DNA from: Chloroflexota bacterium
Lineage (GTDB): Bacteria; Chloroflexota; Anaerolineae; Anaerolineales; UBA11579
Assembly (NCBI GenBank): GCA_018662365.1
Contig: JABJGH010000030.1
Location: 62,001 to 126,000 of the forward strand
Direction: 5' to 3'
Length of the DNA: 64,000 nt
A model generated the notes under the pieces. The model searched no databases. It was not told the origin of the DNA and worked only from the letters and a program-made list of their open reading frames with translations. Each line of letters opens with the position of its first letter. The first letter of the stretch is position 1. Below are positions 1 to 8,524 of this stretch, piece by piece. A program made the position numbers and the translations under genes.

Positions 1-1404
1 GAAAGGAAGAAACTCCTCGAGGAAAAAATTAATAGCAAAGAGGAAACTTTCAGATCTCTCGATGATAAGACAAAAAAAATACTTGAAGAAATCGTGAACA
101 AAATCACCGCCAATGACCCTCTAAAAATTAAAGATGTGATCTTAGACACAATTATCAGCGGAGATTTTGCAAGGATACTTGTTCTAAAAACAGAAATTGA
201 TAAAGCATTTGAGATTTTCAATATTGATCTTAATAACCAATTCAAAGAATGTCTAAACGAAATTAATTTGAAATCAGATTTCAACGATTATGAAGAGCTG
301 ATAAAAGATAAGCCAATTTTAGAAAATGAAGATATATTATTTGTTCAAGGCTTAATTAATGATTACCTCGATAAGAAGATTGAGCTAATAAGAGACTTTA
401 ATGGCAATTTAAATTTGGTTCTTGCAAATAAAGATTTTCTAGGTATTGATAGAAAAGAATTACTGTTAAGCAATGGTGAGCAAAATTTTATTTCTTTATC
501 CTTTGAATTATTAAAAGCAAAAAAATTAGAAACTCCAATTATTGTTCTAGATGACCCAATTTCAAGCTTTGATTCAATATATAAAAACAAAATTGCATAT
601 TCGATTTTGAAATTTTTGGAGAATAAAAAACAAATTATTCTTACTCACAATATTGATTTAATTAGATTGCTTACACACCAACGGCCAAATTCATTTAATT
701 TATTTTTATTAAACAATACTTTAGGGGAAAAAAACGGTTTTATAAAAGTGTCCCAAGATGAAATAAAATTGCTTCTTTATACTCATGAAATAATAAATTT
801 TTTTAGAGATGCAGTATTTCGAGAAATTTTAGAGGAGAAAACCTTCCTCATTTCAACAATACCCTTCATGAGAGGGTTTTCAATGCTAATAAATAATATT
901 GAAATAAAAAACAAATTAACAAATCTTATGCATGGCTATAAAACTGAAATTGAAGATATCGCAGATTTATATAACAAGTTGTTTGAACCTAAAATACCCT
1001 TAACCTCAATTAAAATTTCCGCTCAAGATATATTAAATATTGACCTTAATAATTTAGATATAGTAAATAAAGAAAAATATCCTCTCTTGAATAAATCTCT
1101 TGTTCACACCATAAATTATTTATTTATAAGATTAAAAGTAGAAAAGGTGCTCGTAGATAAATTTACTGTTGTAATTGAAGATTATGACACATTATACAAA
1201 ATAATTAAAAAAGCTTTTGCCAATGGAACAGATAGCAATATAAAGTCGAGGAATTTTCTTTTATCAAGAAAAACATTATTAAATGAATTTAACCACTGTG
1301 AATTTGATTTAAACATTTTTCAACCAGCCATAGACATTACAAACTCCGCGCTAAATAAAGAAAAAACAGAAATTCTAGAGTTTCTTGACGAAATAAGTCA
1401 ATAG
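1..1404 (+). CDS. AAA/ABC-type ATPase, C-terminal part (5' end outside window)
   Basis: The reading frame is open from base 1, so the true start lies upstream; GTG at 94 is only an internal codon. Counting from that codon, residues 124-140 carry an ABC-signature-like LSNGEQ stretch. Residues 149-160 are a Walker B/D-loop (IIVLDDPISSFD), and LTHN at 183-186 is an H-loop. This order is typical of the C-terminal half of RecF/SMC-like and AAA_13 ATPases, the group that includes PrrC/RloC-type defence ATPases; Walker A would lie outside the window. About 240 residues follow the ATPase core and I cannot assign them. The gene is visibly more AT-rich than everything downstream, which fits horizontal acquisition. 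DNA binding and hydrolysis are family-level inference; the exact role is unknown. Confidence 0.75.
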   Translation, partial: ERKKLLEEKINSKEETFRSLDDKTKKILEEIVNKITANDPLKIKDVILDTIISGDFARILVLKTEIDKAFEIFNIDLNNQFKECLNEINLKSDFNDYEELIKDKPILENEDILFVQGLINDYLDKKIELIRDFNGNLNLVLANKDFLGIDRKELLLSNGEQNFISLSFELLKAKKLETPIIVLDDPISSFDSIYKNKIAYSILKFLENKKQIILTHNIDLIRLLTHQRPNSFNLFLLNNTLGEKNGFIKVSQDEIKLLLYTHEIINFFRDAVFREILEEKTFLISTIPFMRGFSMLINNIEIKNKLTNLMHGYKTEIEDIADLYNKLFEPKIPLTSIKISAQDILNIDLNNLDIVNKEKYPLLNKSLVHTINYLFIRLKVEKVLVDKFTVVIEDYDTLYKIIKKAFANGTDSNIKSRNFLLSRKTLLNEFNHCEFDLNIFQPAIDITNSALNKEKTEILEFLDEISQ

Positions 1405-1700
1405 ACAGGGATTTTCCATTATTTGTCAAAGAGTTATTTGGTTATTATTTTTCCCAAATAAGGAAAAAAACAATAAGTTTTCTTAACATCATAAGCCTCC
1501 AATTTTAGCAAGAAATAAATAAGCAATCAAAAGAATTTAAGAAAAAACTTATACCGCCTCTGGTATGGCCACCCCATCTGCCAGCACTTGTGCCTAGGAT
1601 TTGACCGATATAAAAATTTCCCCAATTTAAAATCGTTTTTCTATTATTAAACTTATGATATATTACCCCCTTAGTCAATATTGTATTCCTAGAGCAATAA
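1405..1700. other. AT-rich intergenic gap with one GC-richer block
   Basis: No convincing gene, RNA or terminator is visible. The gap is strongly AT-rich except for a GC-richer stretch at about 1554-1605. That contrast and the compositional jump after 1404 suggest a boundary or a decayed remnant. A TTG-started frame of under 60 codons can be read on the minus strand through the block, but nothing supports it. Confidence 0.4.
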
Positions 1701-2243
1701 ATGCATAATCTCAGACCTATTCACTCAATTGAAGATATTCCAACCAAATACCAAAACACACCGATTGGATTGTTATTAGAATTTCACAATTTAAATAAAA
1801 AACCAGCCCTCTTTGAAGATGCTCAATTATTGATCGGGATGTGTATTGATAATCGGAAGCAATTAAACCTTCCTGAAAATTTTGCTTACGTACTTCGTTC
1901 TCCCGGCGCAAATTTTGATCAAGATGCTTTCGCAATATCGTATGCAGTCTTGGTGGGAGAAGTCCGGTATATTGCTCTAATTGGACATAATGATTGCGGA
2001 ATGGTGCAATTAGCCCATAAAAGGGAAACCTTTTTAAAGGGTTTGGAAGAAGTGGGGAATTGGGAAAAGGGAAAGGCTATCGAATTTTACGAGTCCAACC
2101 TAATTGAATATGGGCTTGAAAATGAAATTGACATATTAATTAGGCAAGCCACAGAGTTCAGGGGTTTATATCCGAAGGTCATCACGGTACCCATGCTATA
2201 TCGGGTGGAAGACAAAAAACTTTTTTTGATCGAAAATAATTAG
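1701..2243 (+). CDS. beta-class carbonic anhydrase-like protein
   Basis: A 180-residue protein with the zinc-ligand pattern of beta carbonic anhydrases: CxDxR at residues 48-52 (Cys48, Asp50, Arg52) and HxxC at 96-99 (HNDC), the latter in the usual IGHxxCG context. The family interconverts CO2 and bicarbonate in the cytoplasm using zinc bound by two Cys and one His. The length is near the short end for the family. The ATG at 1701 has no strong ribosome binding site; a TATATT-like element lies about 30 bases upstream. The gene stands alone, with a DoxX-like gene following. The family is secure; activity is inferred from intact ligands. Confidence 0.85.
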   Translation: MHNLRPIHSIEDIPTKYQNTPIGLLLEFHNLNKKPALFEDAQLLIGMCIDNRKQLNLPENFAYVLRSPGANFDQDAFAISYAVLVGEVRYIALIGHNDCGMVQLAHKRETFLKGLEEVGNWEKGKAIEFYESNLIEYGLENEIDILIRQATEFRGLYPKVITVPMLYRVEDKKLFLIENN

Positions 2244-2369
2244 CCCCCCAATCCCAACCATATTTTTTTAACCCGAAAAAATCACTAGGTAATTCCAGGC
2301 TTTTTAGCTTCGTACATATTTAAAAGAAAAATCAATTTCCCTTAAAGAATCTGGGGGGTAGAGAAAAAA

Positions 2370-2855
2370 ATGAATATCGTATTCGATTTTCTTAGTATGG
2401 ATCAGTGGCTGGCGGTTTTACATATAGGTTTGGGTTTATGGTGGATAAAGTCCGTTTTACACAAACCGTACCCCCATTTCCTCAAAGGTCAAATGGCAGA
2501 TTGGACGATTGTTTTGGCTGAGAATCATCCCTTCCCCTTCTTGGCAATGCCGATCGCGGTAATGGTACATAAAAGCCGATCTTGGTTTCCATGTTTACTT
2601 GTATTTGGGGAATTGTCCGCAGGAATTGGCTTAACCTTTGGCTTATTTACCCCCATCGCCCTAGTTGTGGCAATCCTACTCAATTTAAACTATCTGGATT
2701 TGGCGGGGGTACGCCCGAGGGATATCACCGTCAATAAAACCTATCAGTGTGAGCAAGGGCAAAATTGGAATATGATCGTCCCCCAATTTGTCTTATTGGC
2801 ACTTGGGGCGTGGGGTACTTGGAGTCTCGATTCGGTTTTCGGATTATTTTTGTAA
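2370..2855 (+). CDS. DoxX-like integral membrane protein
   Basis: A 161-residue protein with about four hydrophobic segments and the arrangement of the DoxX/DoxD family. It has an N-terminal amphipathic stretch with WWIKS, a polar loop, then helices containing GELSAGIGLTFGLFTP and a C-terminal helix. In some members this fold is a subunit of thiosulfate:quinone oxidoreductase, but most bacterial members have no proven role. The start is ATG at 2370, preceded by a G-rich Shine-Dalgarno (GGGGGGTAG). No redox partner lies next to it, so respiratory function is only a family-based possibility. Confidence 0.7.
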   Translation: MNIVFDFLSMDQWLAVLHIGLGLWWIKSVLHKPYPHFLKGQMADWTIVLAENHPFPFLAMPIAVMVHKSRSWFPCLLVFGELSAGIGLTFGLFTPIALVVAILLNLNYLDLAGVRPRDITVNKTYQCEQGQNWNMIVPQFVLLALGAWGTWSLDSVFGLFL

Positions 2856-2905
2856 GGGAAAAAATTTCAACTTAGAAGTCTCGCGAAAAATCTTCATCAC
2901 CTAAT

Positions 2906-3232
2906 TTAATTCCAGTCAGCTCCATCATAATATCGAGTACCACGATGTCCTTGACGTGGCACAGGTAAACCTATTCGCTTCCCGGGAATTTCCACATAGA
3001 TCAAGCTTCGGGGCTTACCAGACATCGGATTTACTGCACCTGTCTCAATCCGCGTAATCTTTAATCGGCCGACCAACATGTCTTTCCAAATCGTATATAC
3101 ATAATCTCCCACAGCCAATCTAGACGGTTTGCCAGCCATGTGGAATTCAAATTCTCCAGCACCCCCCTCATACAAACTATCTACAGCCTCTTGACCATGT
3201 TTTTGCGGAATTGTTTTTGTAATACCACTCAT
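2906..3232 (-). CDS. conserved hypothetical protein, possibly PUA/ASCH-like
   Basis: A 108-residue soluble protein. The middle part (AVGDYVYTIWKDMLVGRLKITRIE) alternates strands like small PUA/ASCH or EVE-type beta-barrels, in which a GD turn precedes a strand; this resemblance is weak. The ATG lies one base after the dCMP deaminase stop, and its GAGGTGA ribosome binding site sits inside the end of that gene. The two are therefore translationally coupled. A nucleic-acid or nucleotide role would suit that partnership but is inference. Confidence 0.6.
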   Translation of the reverse strand: MSGITKTIPQKHGQEAVDSLYEGGAGEFEFHMAGKPSRLAVGDYVYTIWKDMLVGRLKITRIETGAVNPMSGKPRSLIYVEIPGKRIGLPVPRQGHRGTRYYDGADWN

Positions 3233-3233
3233 C

Positions 3234-3677
3234 TTAGTTCACCTCAGTTTCCAGGTCGATTTCAATTTGTTTTAATTCTATCCCAGCCCCTTCAAAAAAT
3301 GCCATCGCATTATCATCCACCCGATAACTATTCACATAAACCACCCGGGCAACCCCCGCATTGATCAAGGTCTTAGTACATTGAATGCATGGAAAATGAG
3401 TCACATAGCATGTTGCCCCTTTGGTTGAGACCCCATGCAAAGCAGCCTGAATGATCGCATTGGTTTCCGCATGAATGGTGCGCACACAATGACCATCTAC
3501 CAATAAATGCCCCTCATTATCACAATGACCTTGACCGCTCGGAGATCCATTAAACCCGGTGGTTAATATACGCTTATCGATCACCATCACCGCCCCTACA
3601 TGGGCTCGATCACAGGTGCTTCTTTCGGCGACTGCCAAAGAAATCTTTATAAAATAATCATCCCAGCTTGGTCTCAT
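3234..3677 (-). CDS. deoxycytidylate (dCMP) deaminase
   Basis: A 147-residue zinc-dependent deaminase. The catalytic HAE is at residues 69-71 and the second zinc motif PCxxC at 96-100. A preceding Cys/His insert (GHCDNEGHLL...GHC) is typical of dCMP deaminases, including competence protein ComEB. The family converts dCMP to dUMP and so feeds thymidylate synthesis. The ATG at 3677 has GAGGTGA nine bases upstream. It is the first gene of a two-gene unit with the small protein at 2906-3232. Confidence 0.9.
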   Translation of the reverse strand: MRPSWDDYFIKISLAVAERSTCDRAHVGAVMVIDKRILTTGFNGSPSGQGHCDNEGHLLVDGHCVRTIHAETNAIIQAALHGVSTKGATCYVTHFPCIQCTKTLINAGVARVVYVNSYRVDDNAMAFFEGAGIELKQIEIDLETEVN

Positions 3678-3707
3678 CAGCTCACCTCGTATTGAATTAT
3701 TGGCTTT

Positions 3708-3863
3708 CTATGAATTTAAAAAAGGCAAAACAAAAATGCTTATCCCGAAAATGATTAATAATGTTGCCATATACCGAATTAATAAAGTCTTCTCTTCTTT
3801 ATTTCTTATCAAATAGAGAATGATGGCTCCAAGTAATGCAAACCCTAACCCATAAAATGCCAT
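3708..3863 (-). CDS. small two-helix membrane protein (51 aa)
   Basis: An unlisted short gene: ATG at 3863 with a clear AGGAG seven bases upstream and a TAG stop at 3708, giving 51 residues. It has two hydrophobic helices (about residues 3-19 and 32-48) separated by a charged loop (RNKEEK). It lies 30 bases upstream of the dCMP deaminase start on the same strand, so it may lead that transcription unit. No family is recognised. The strong ribosome binding site and clean two-helix hydropathy support it as real. Confidence 0.65.
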   Translation of the reverse strand: MAFYGLGFALLGAIILYLIRNKEEKTLLIRYMATLLIIFGISIFVLPFLNS

Positions 3864-3982
3864 AATTTCTCCTATAATTGATCAATGCTGAAAAAAACCT
3901 TGTTTTGATTATACTGATAAACCCAATTTATGGCGGGTATACTTAGTAAAAAATCATCTCTTTTTCAAAAGAGGAGTTTAAA

Positions 3983-4897
3983 ATGCAATATGCAGACTCA
4001 TTAATCGATCTCATAGGCAAGACACCCCTGCTAAAACTTGGTCGCCTTTTTCCAAATGAGCAAGTTTTTGCTAAATGCGAGTTTATGAACCCAATGAGTG
4101 TAAAAGATCGCCCGGTACTTCAGATCATTTCGGATGCCGAGGAAGCGGGTCTTTTGAAACCCGGTGGGACTTTAATAGAAACAACCAGCGGCAACACGGG
4201 GATGGCGGTCGCCTATATTTCTGCAATTAAGGGGTATAAAGCGATATTAGTCATGTCTGAAATTCAAAGTTTGGAACGTCGACAAATTCTTAAAGCTTAT
4301 GGGGCTGAACTGATTCTCACTTCTGCATCCGAAGGTACAGCAGGGGCAAAAAAAAGGATGAATGAGATATTGCTTGAACATCCAGAATACTTTTATGTCG
4401 GACAACATATTAATCTTGCCAATCCTAAAGCCCATGAGCTCAACACTGGACCGGAGATTTGGGAGGACACTGATGGAAAGATCGATATTTTAGTTGCAGC
4501 CCTTGGAACAGGGGGGACGATCTGCGGGGCTGGGCAATATTTGAAGAAGAAAAACCCAGATATTCAATTGATCGCGGTTGAACCTGAAGAGTCGCCTTTT
4601 ATTTCTCAGGGAATTTTTAATCCTCATCGCATGATGGGCACCGCCCCAGGATTTATACCTGAGACCCTAGACAAAGAAATGTTGGACGAAATATTTTTGG
4701 TGAATGAGGATCAAGCTTTTGAAGGCTGCCGAAAATTGGCTAAACAGGAAGGCATCTTGGTAGGTATTTCATCAGGGGCAGCTTACCATGCTGCTTCAGT
4801 AATTGCCCGGAGACCTGAGAATGAAGGAAAAGTCATTGTTGTGGTCTTCGCAGATACGGGTCAACGCTACCTGAGCGTGAGCGGATTATTTGACTAA
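3983..4897 (+). CDS. cysK: cysteine synthase (O-acetylserine sulfhydrylase)
   Basis: A 304-residue PLP enzyme of fold type II. The Schiff-base lysine is Lys41 in SVKDRP, the substrate loop TSGNTG is at 68-73, and the phosphate-binding loop GTGGT lies mid-protein. SSGAA in the C-terminal part is the usual position for the PLP ring contact. The enzyme makes L-cysteine from O-acetylserine and sulfide. GAGGAG precedes the ATG. The gene is single, with no serine acetyltransferase adjacent. A cystathionine beta-synthase-type activity cannot be excluded, but the length without a regulatory domain fits CysK/CysM. Confidence 0.9.
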   Translation: MQYADSLIDLIGKTPLLKLGRLFPNEQVFAKCEFMNPMSVKDRPVLQIISDAEEAGLLKPGGTLIETTSGNTGMAVAYISAIKGYKAILVMSEIQSLERRQILKAYGAELILTSASEGTAGAKKRMNEILLEHPEYFYVGQHINLANPKAHELNTGPEIWEDTDGKIDILVAALGTGGTICGAGQYLKKKNPDIQLIAVEPEESPFISQGIFNPHRMMGTAPGFIPETLDKEMLDEIFLVNEDQAFEGCRKLAKQEGILVGISSGAAYHAASVIARRPENEGKVIVVVFADTGQRYLSVSGLFD

Positions 4898-4916
4898 ACC
4901 AAGAAATTTTTGAAAA

Positions 4917-5645
4917 CTAATTAGAAGGGGGAAGCGTAAACAATAGGAATGCTCGATCTTCTGCCGAATATTTATCCAGGTCCAATCCAAACAGGTAATC
5001 CTCATCCCCCAAATTGTTAGGCAATATCCCATAAGCCAAATTTACATATCGATCTACTGTGCCATTTGCCACACCCATTTCCTCAGCAACAATCGGGGAA
5101 CGCATTCCGAAAAATACTCTCATCCAAAAAGCTGTCAAGATCTGGGGGGTCATTTCGGGGTTGGGAATCCACTTCGGGATCACTGAATATTCTCCCCATA
5201 TTTCAGTAGACAAATCCCTTATTAATTCTTTTATCGATGGGCTAATTACATGTTTTGTGAACATGCATTTCATCAATGCCGGAACAATAGACATCCGGAC
5301 ATCATCCTTAATCAAAAAACTATCAACCCCTGTTTCAATAGCGGTCCAAAGTATTTTTTGATTTCCATATTGTGACAGACATATAATTTTTGCTTGATAT
5401 TTGGACTTAATTTCGTTCAACAAAAGGGGAAGGGGCCACTTCTCGTCATTGTATTCCATATCTAATACTACAATATCTATTGCATCCACCTCATCCATTT
5501 GCTGAATCAGATCACCTGCATTTAGGGTTTCAATGACGACGGTTGTTCTTGGGTCTCGCATTACAAGAGCGGTATTCCATTTCAGGGCATAATAATCATC
5601 ATCAAAAATCGCTATTCTTAAAGGAAAAAGTGTTTCTAAGGTCAT
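4917..5645 (-). CDS. orphan response regulator with divergent C-terminal DNA-binding region
   Basis: A 242-residue protein. Residues 10-125 form a receiver domain with all key positions: acidic cluster Asp15-Asp17, phospho-acceptor Asp62 (VVLDMEYN), Ser91 and Lys113. The C-terminal part (about 160-215) has a helical stretch, SPIVAEEMGVANGTVDRYVNLAY, that reads as a helix-turn-helix but departs from standard LuxR/NarL sequences. No histidine kinase is adjacent, so the partner is unknown. It converges with cysK, 19 bases away, with no clear terminator between them. A TAGGA ribosome binding site precedes the start. Confidence 0.75.
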   Translation of the reverse strand: MTLETLFPLRIAIFDDDYYALKWNTALVMRDPRTTVVIETLNAGDLIQQMDEVDAIDIVVLDMEYNDEKWPLPLLLNEIKSKYQAKIICLSQYGNQKILWTAIETGVDSFLIKDDVRMSIVPALMKCMFTKHVISPSIKELIRDLSTEIWGEYSVIPKWIPNPEMTPQILTAFWMRVFFGMRSPIVAEEMGVANGTVDRYVNLAYGILPNNLGDEDYLFGLDLDKYSAEDRAFLLFTLPPSN

Positions 5646-5833
5646 ATTTAGTCCTAATTTATCATGGAGACCGGGAAAGAACTAAAAATATTCTATCAGA
5701 ATCTTTTTCACTTTTTATCTAAATCATCCTATTTTTTGGTATTTGGATTTATTAATCCACTCGCTATAATAAAAAAATAGTTCTGCAGTCCTTTTAGCAT
5801 GCAAAAGAAAAATTGCAATTTTTTCAAAATAGG

Positions 5834-5861
5834 TTGACAAAGCAATAATATTTAGGATAAA
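5834..5861 (+). promoter_or_regulatory. candidate sigma-70 promoter for the ABC-2 transporter operon
   Basis: TTGACA at 5834-5839 is followed after 16 bases by GATAAA (5856-5861), with AT-rich DNA around it. It lies about 80 bases before the ATG at 5942 and is the only good -35 in the gap. The -10 is imperfect. Confidence 0.45.
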
Positions 5862-5941
5862 CTAAATTATTATTTAGATTTAGAGAATTTTTGTTTTGTC
5901 GAAATCTTTTGGAATACAAAATTTAAACGAGGTAAATAACA

Positions 5942-6850
5942 ATGAACATTGACAAAGCCATCCATGTAAAAGACTTGGTGAAATTCTATGGAAAAACCCA
6001 AGCTTTATTTGGTGTAGATCTTGAAGTAAAACGCGGAGAGGTCTATGGTTTCCTTGGTCCGAATGGGGCAGGGAAAACGACCACCATCCGGTGCATGTTA
6101 GACCTTATTCGCCCACAATCTGGGTCAATCTCTATGTTGGGTATCAACCCCCAAGAAGAACCAGAAGCCGTTAAAGAGAGAGTTGGATATTTGCCGGGTG
6201 AATTGCATGTCGATGAGAATATGACACCAAAACAAATATTCCGTTATTTCAACCGACTACGTGGGAATCGTTCAGACTGGGATTTTATCGAAGAGTTGTC
6301 AAAGAGACTAAAGTTAGAGCTTAATACACCGATCAAAAATTTCTCGAAAGGAAATAAGCAAAAAGTCGGTGTTGTGCAGGCTTTAATGCATAAACCAGAA
6401 TTACTATTACTTGACGAACCTACTGGCGGGCTTGATCCCCTTATGCAGCAAGAAGTACTAAGTATGTTGGCAGAGGCTCAAGAAAAAGGAGCAACGGTGT
6501 TCTTCTCCTCGCATATTATCTCTGAGGTGCAATCAGTAGCTGACCGAGTTGCCATCATCCGGGACGGTAAGATCGTAGAAGTTGCCGAAACTGCCGCTCT
6601 GCTCAATCGTTCCAGACGAAAAGTGCGCATTCGCTTCCAACAACCCACAAAGGTGGATGATCTGTTAAAACTCCCCGGGGTTGAATTACTTTCTGAGGAC
6701 GAGACTCTCGGTGCTGTAATGGAAGTTGAAGGGGAGATGGATGCCTTGATCAAAGGTTTAGCAAAATATCCGATAAGTGATTTTGAGACTGAACGAACCA
6801 GTTTAGAAGAAATATTTCTTACTTATTACCACAGCAAGGAGGAAAAATAA
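5942..6850 (+). CDS. ABC-2 type transporter, ATP-binding subunit
   Basis: A 302-residue ABC ATPase: Walker A GPNGAGKT at 39-46, signature FSKGNKQ at 134-140, Walker B LLLLDEP at 154-160 and an H-loop histidine in FFSSHI. The degenerate signature (FSKGNKQ rather than LSGGQ) and the roughly 90-residue C-terminal extension are usual for CcmA/NatA-type exporter ATPases. It pairs with the permease starting two bases downstream. The substrate is not deducible; relatives export drugs, antibiotics or sodium. GAGG lies upstream of the ATG. Confidence 0.9.
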   Translation: MNIDKAIHVKDLVKFYGKTQALFGVDLEVKRGEVYGFLGPNGAGKTTTIRCMLDLIRPQSGSISMLGINPQEEPEAVKERVGYLPGELHVDENMTPKQIFRYFNRLRGNRSDWDFIEELSKRLKLELNTPIKNFSKGNKQKVGVVQALMHKPELLLLDEPTGGLDPLMQQEVLSMLAEAQEKGATVFFSSHIISEVQSVADRVAIIRDGKIVEVAETAALLNRSRRKVRIRFQQPTKVDDLLKLPGVELLSEDETLGAVMEVEGEMDALIKGLAKYPISDFETERTSLEEIFLTYYHSKEEK

Positions 6851-6851
6851 T

Positions 6852-7697
6852 ATGTTAACTATAATTCAATATACACTACGACGTTCACGGGGCGCAATTA
6901 TTGGTTGGGGGATTGGCCTCGCGGTTTTAGCAATCATGATGGGATCATTATTTGATATGGTCGCAAGCAGTGGTGATCTGATGTTGGCTTATGTAGAGGC
7001 ATTGCCCGAATTTGCCGAGTTATTTAATATGTCCGCAATGAGTTCACCCATTGGTTGGCTGGATGTTGAGTATTTTTCATTTGTCCCTTTGATTATTGGT
7101 TTATTTGCTGGCGGTGTTGGTGCCAGTCTAGTGGCTCGTGATGAAGAAGCAGGCACCCTGGATTTGATCTTAGCACACCCCATTAGCAGATCTACTTTGT
7201 TTTGGGGTCGCCTCATTGCCAACACCATCATCATCGAAATATTATTGATTATTTCATGGGCTTCCTTACTCATGACTATGACCTGGTCAGAGAATTTCAC
7301 CATTCCTGCTTGGGATTTGATATTACCTTTCATTTCTTTATTCAATATTTTAATGGTATTTATGACAATTTCCTTACTATTTAGCATGATCCTTCCTGGT
7401 CGAGGAATGGCTAGTATGGTTACAGGCATGTTAGTGGTCGCAGGTTTTTTCATCACCTTGCTTTCAGGCTTGGTTGAGGAATTAGAACGAGCGGCAGATT
7501 TTTCACCCTTAACCTATCTTGAAACTACTTCAGCAATTGATAATGGGTTGAATATGACTTGGTTCAGTGTATTTACTGCCATCTACCTTTTCCTTGCCAT
7601 TCTATCTTGGCAACTTTTCCTTCGGCGCGATATACGAGTCGGGGGGGAGGGTTCCTGGCGAATTCAGGATATCAAGAAAATATTTATCAAAGCATAA
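6852..7697 (+). CDS. ABC-2 type transporter, permease subunit
   Basis: A 281-residue membrane protein with about six transmembrane segments and the ABC-2 layout: a long first extracellular loop, then helices around residues 75-95, 115-150, 160-185, 190-215 and 235-255. The conserved DEEAGTLDLILAHPISR motif near residues 98-114 is the cytoplasmic coupling segment of NosY/YxlG-like permeases. AAGGAGG at the end of the ATPase gene serves as ribosome binding site, so the two subunits are co-translated. Substrate unknown. Confidence 0.85.
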   Translation: MLTIIQYTLRRSRGAIIGWGIGLAVLAIMMGSLFDMVASSGDLMLAYVEALPEFAELFNMSAMSSPIGWLDVEYFSFVPLIIGLFAGGVGASLVARDEEAGTLDLILAHPISRSTLFWGRLIANTIIIEILLIISWASLLMTMTWSENFTIPAWDLILPFISLFNILMVFMTISLLFSMILPGRGMASMVTGMLVVAGFFITLLSGLVEELERAADFSPLTYLETTSAIDNGLNMTWFSVFTAIYLFLAILSWQLFLRRDIRVGGEGSWRIQDIKKIFIKA

Positions 7698-7704
7698 TTC
7701 CGAA

Positions 7705-7756
7705 AGCAAATGACAAAAAAGGTGCATCGGCGAATGCACCTTTTTTATCATTTGCT
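7705..7756. terminator. long bidirectional hairpin terminator
   Basis: Inner stem GGTGCAT (7721-7727) pairs with ATGCACC (7734-7740) around a six-base loop. A6/T6 tracts flank it and a further nine-base complementary arm lies outside (7705-7713 with 7748-7756). The whole is a 22-pair stem with one mismatch. It sits seven bases after the permease stop. Confidence 0.85.
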
Positions 7757-7849
7757 AGTTTATAATTGGATTAATAGATTAATGCCTAACTGGAGGAAAT
7801 CAAACGAAGAAAAAATCACTCCCAAGACAAAAACGTGCCTTAAGGGTAT

Positions 7850-8512
7850 TTGATATTATTTTTAATTTTCTCGAAAAAAAAACTGTCCTCCCATTTTGAT
7901 AAAGCCTTTTCCAAAATAATAGTGTCCCAATCCAGAAATAATTTCATCGATATCCTTCCTCAAATGCCTTATGTGGGCGGAATAAAAAATTATTTCACTC
8001 CGGTCATCCTGATAAATGGCTGGATTATTGCCATGCATCGAGCAATGAAGTCTGAGGGAAAGACAGCGGAAGACACGATCATAATTTGGGCTGAAGTTAT
8101 GGATGACCTTTTTATAAAAATCCCAACCTGGGTAGCCCAACTTATCGGGAAAGCATTGATCAGCAAACCAGTTATCAAGGGTTTCGGGAAACAAGCGGAA
8201 CTATCTCAAAAGAAAACATACCCTGGCAATTGGGGATATCAACTCTTATATGGGGATGGAATCAATTTTGATATGGGTTTTGAATTTTCAGAATGTGCGG
8301 TGATCAAACTCTATCGCGCAATGGATACAATGGACTTGGCTCCCTACTGCAACTTTGTAGACATTACCTATAGTCATTATTTGAAGATTGGGTTAAATGC
8401 GAATCAAACCTTAGGCTTGGGGGATCATACCTGCAAAATGTTATTCAAACGTGGTGGAGAAACTCTCATCCCACCCAAACTAGTCGGAGTTATTCCCCTG
8501 GCCAATAAATAA
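7850..8512 (+). CDS. ATC-hydrolase-family protein with a disrupted N-terminus
   Basis: The C-terminal half matches the L-2-amino-thiazoline-4-carboxylic acid hydrolase family: a central W-GY-LLYGDG segment, CNFVD...HYLKIGL, and the terminal LGDHTCKMLFKRGG carrying the conserved Asp-His...Cys. The readable start is TTG at 7850, which has a poor ribosome binding site. Upstream, GGAGG at 7792-7796 sits seven bases before ACG (7804) in another frame. That frame encodes about 25 plausible residues (ending FDIIFNFLEKK) up to an A9 tract at 7874-7882, where removing one A would join the two frames. The gene therefore seems to carry a start-codon change and a frameshift, or a sequence error. Substrate unknown. 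Confidence 0.65.
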   Translation: MILFLIFSKKKLSSHFDKAFSKIIVSQSRNNFIDILPQMPYVGGIKNYFTPVILINGWIIAMHRAMKSEGKTAEDTIIIWAEVMDDLFIKIPTWVAQLIGKALISKPVIKGFGKQAELSQKKTYPGNWGYQLLYGDGINFDMGFEFSECAVIKLYRAMDTMDLAPYCNFVDITYSHYLKIGLNANQTLGLGDHTCKMLFKRGGETLIPPKLVGVIPLANK

Positions 8513-8524
8513 TGGGAGATTTTT

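Noticed and set aside
1554..1605. tRNA, attachment site or coding remnant in the GC-richer block
   Set aside because: No cloverleaf, no complete T-arm, no direct repeat found within the window; a short minus-strand frame has no support.
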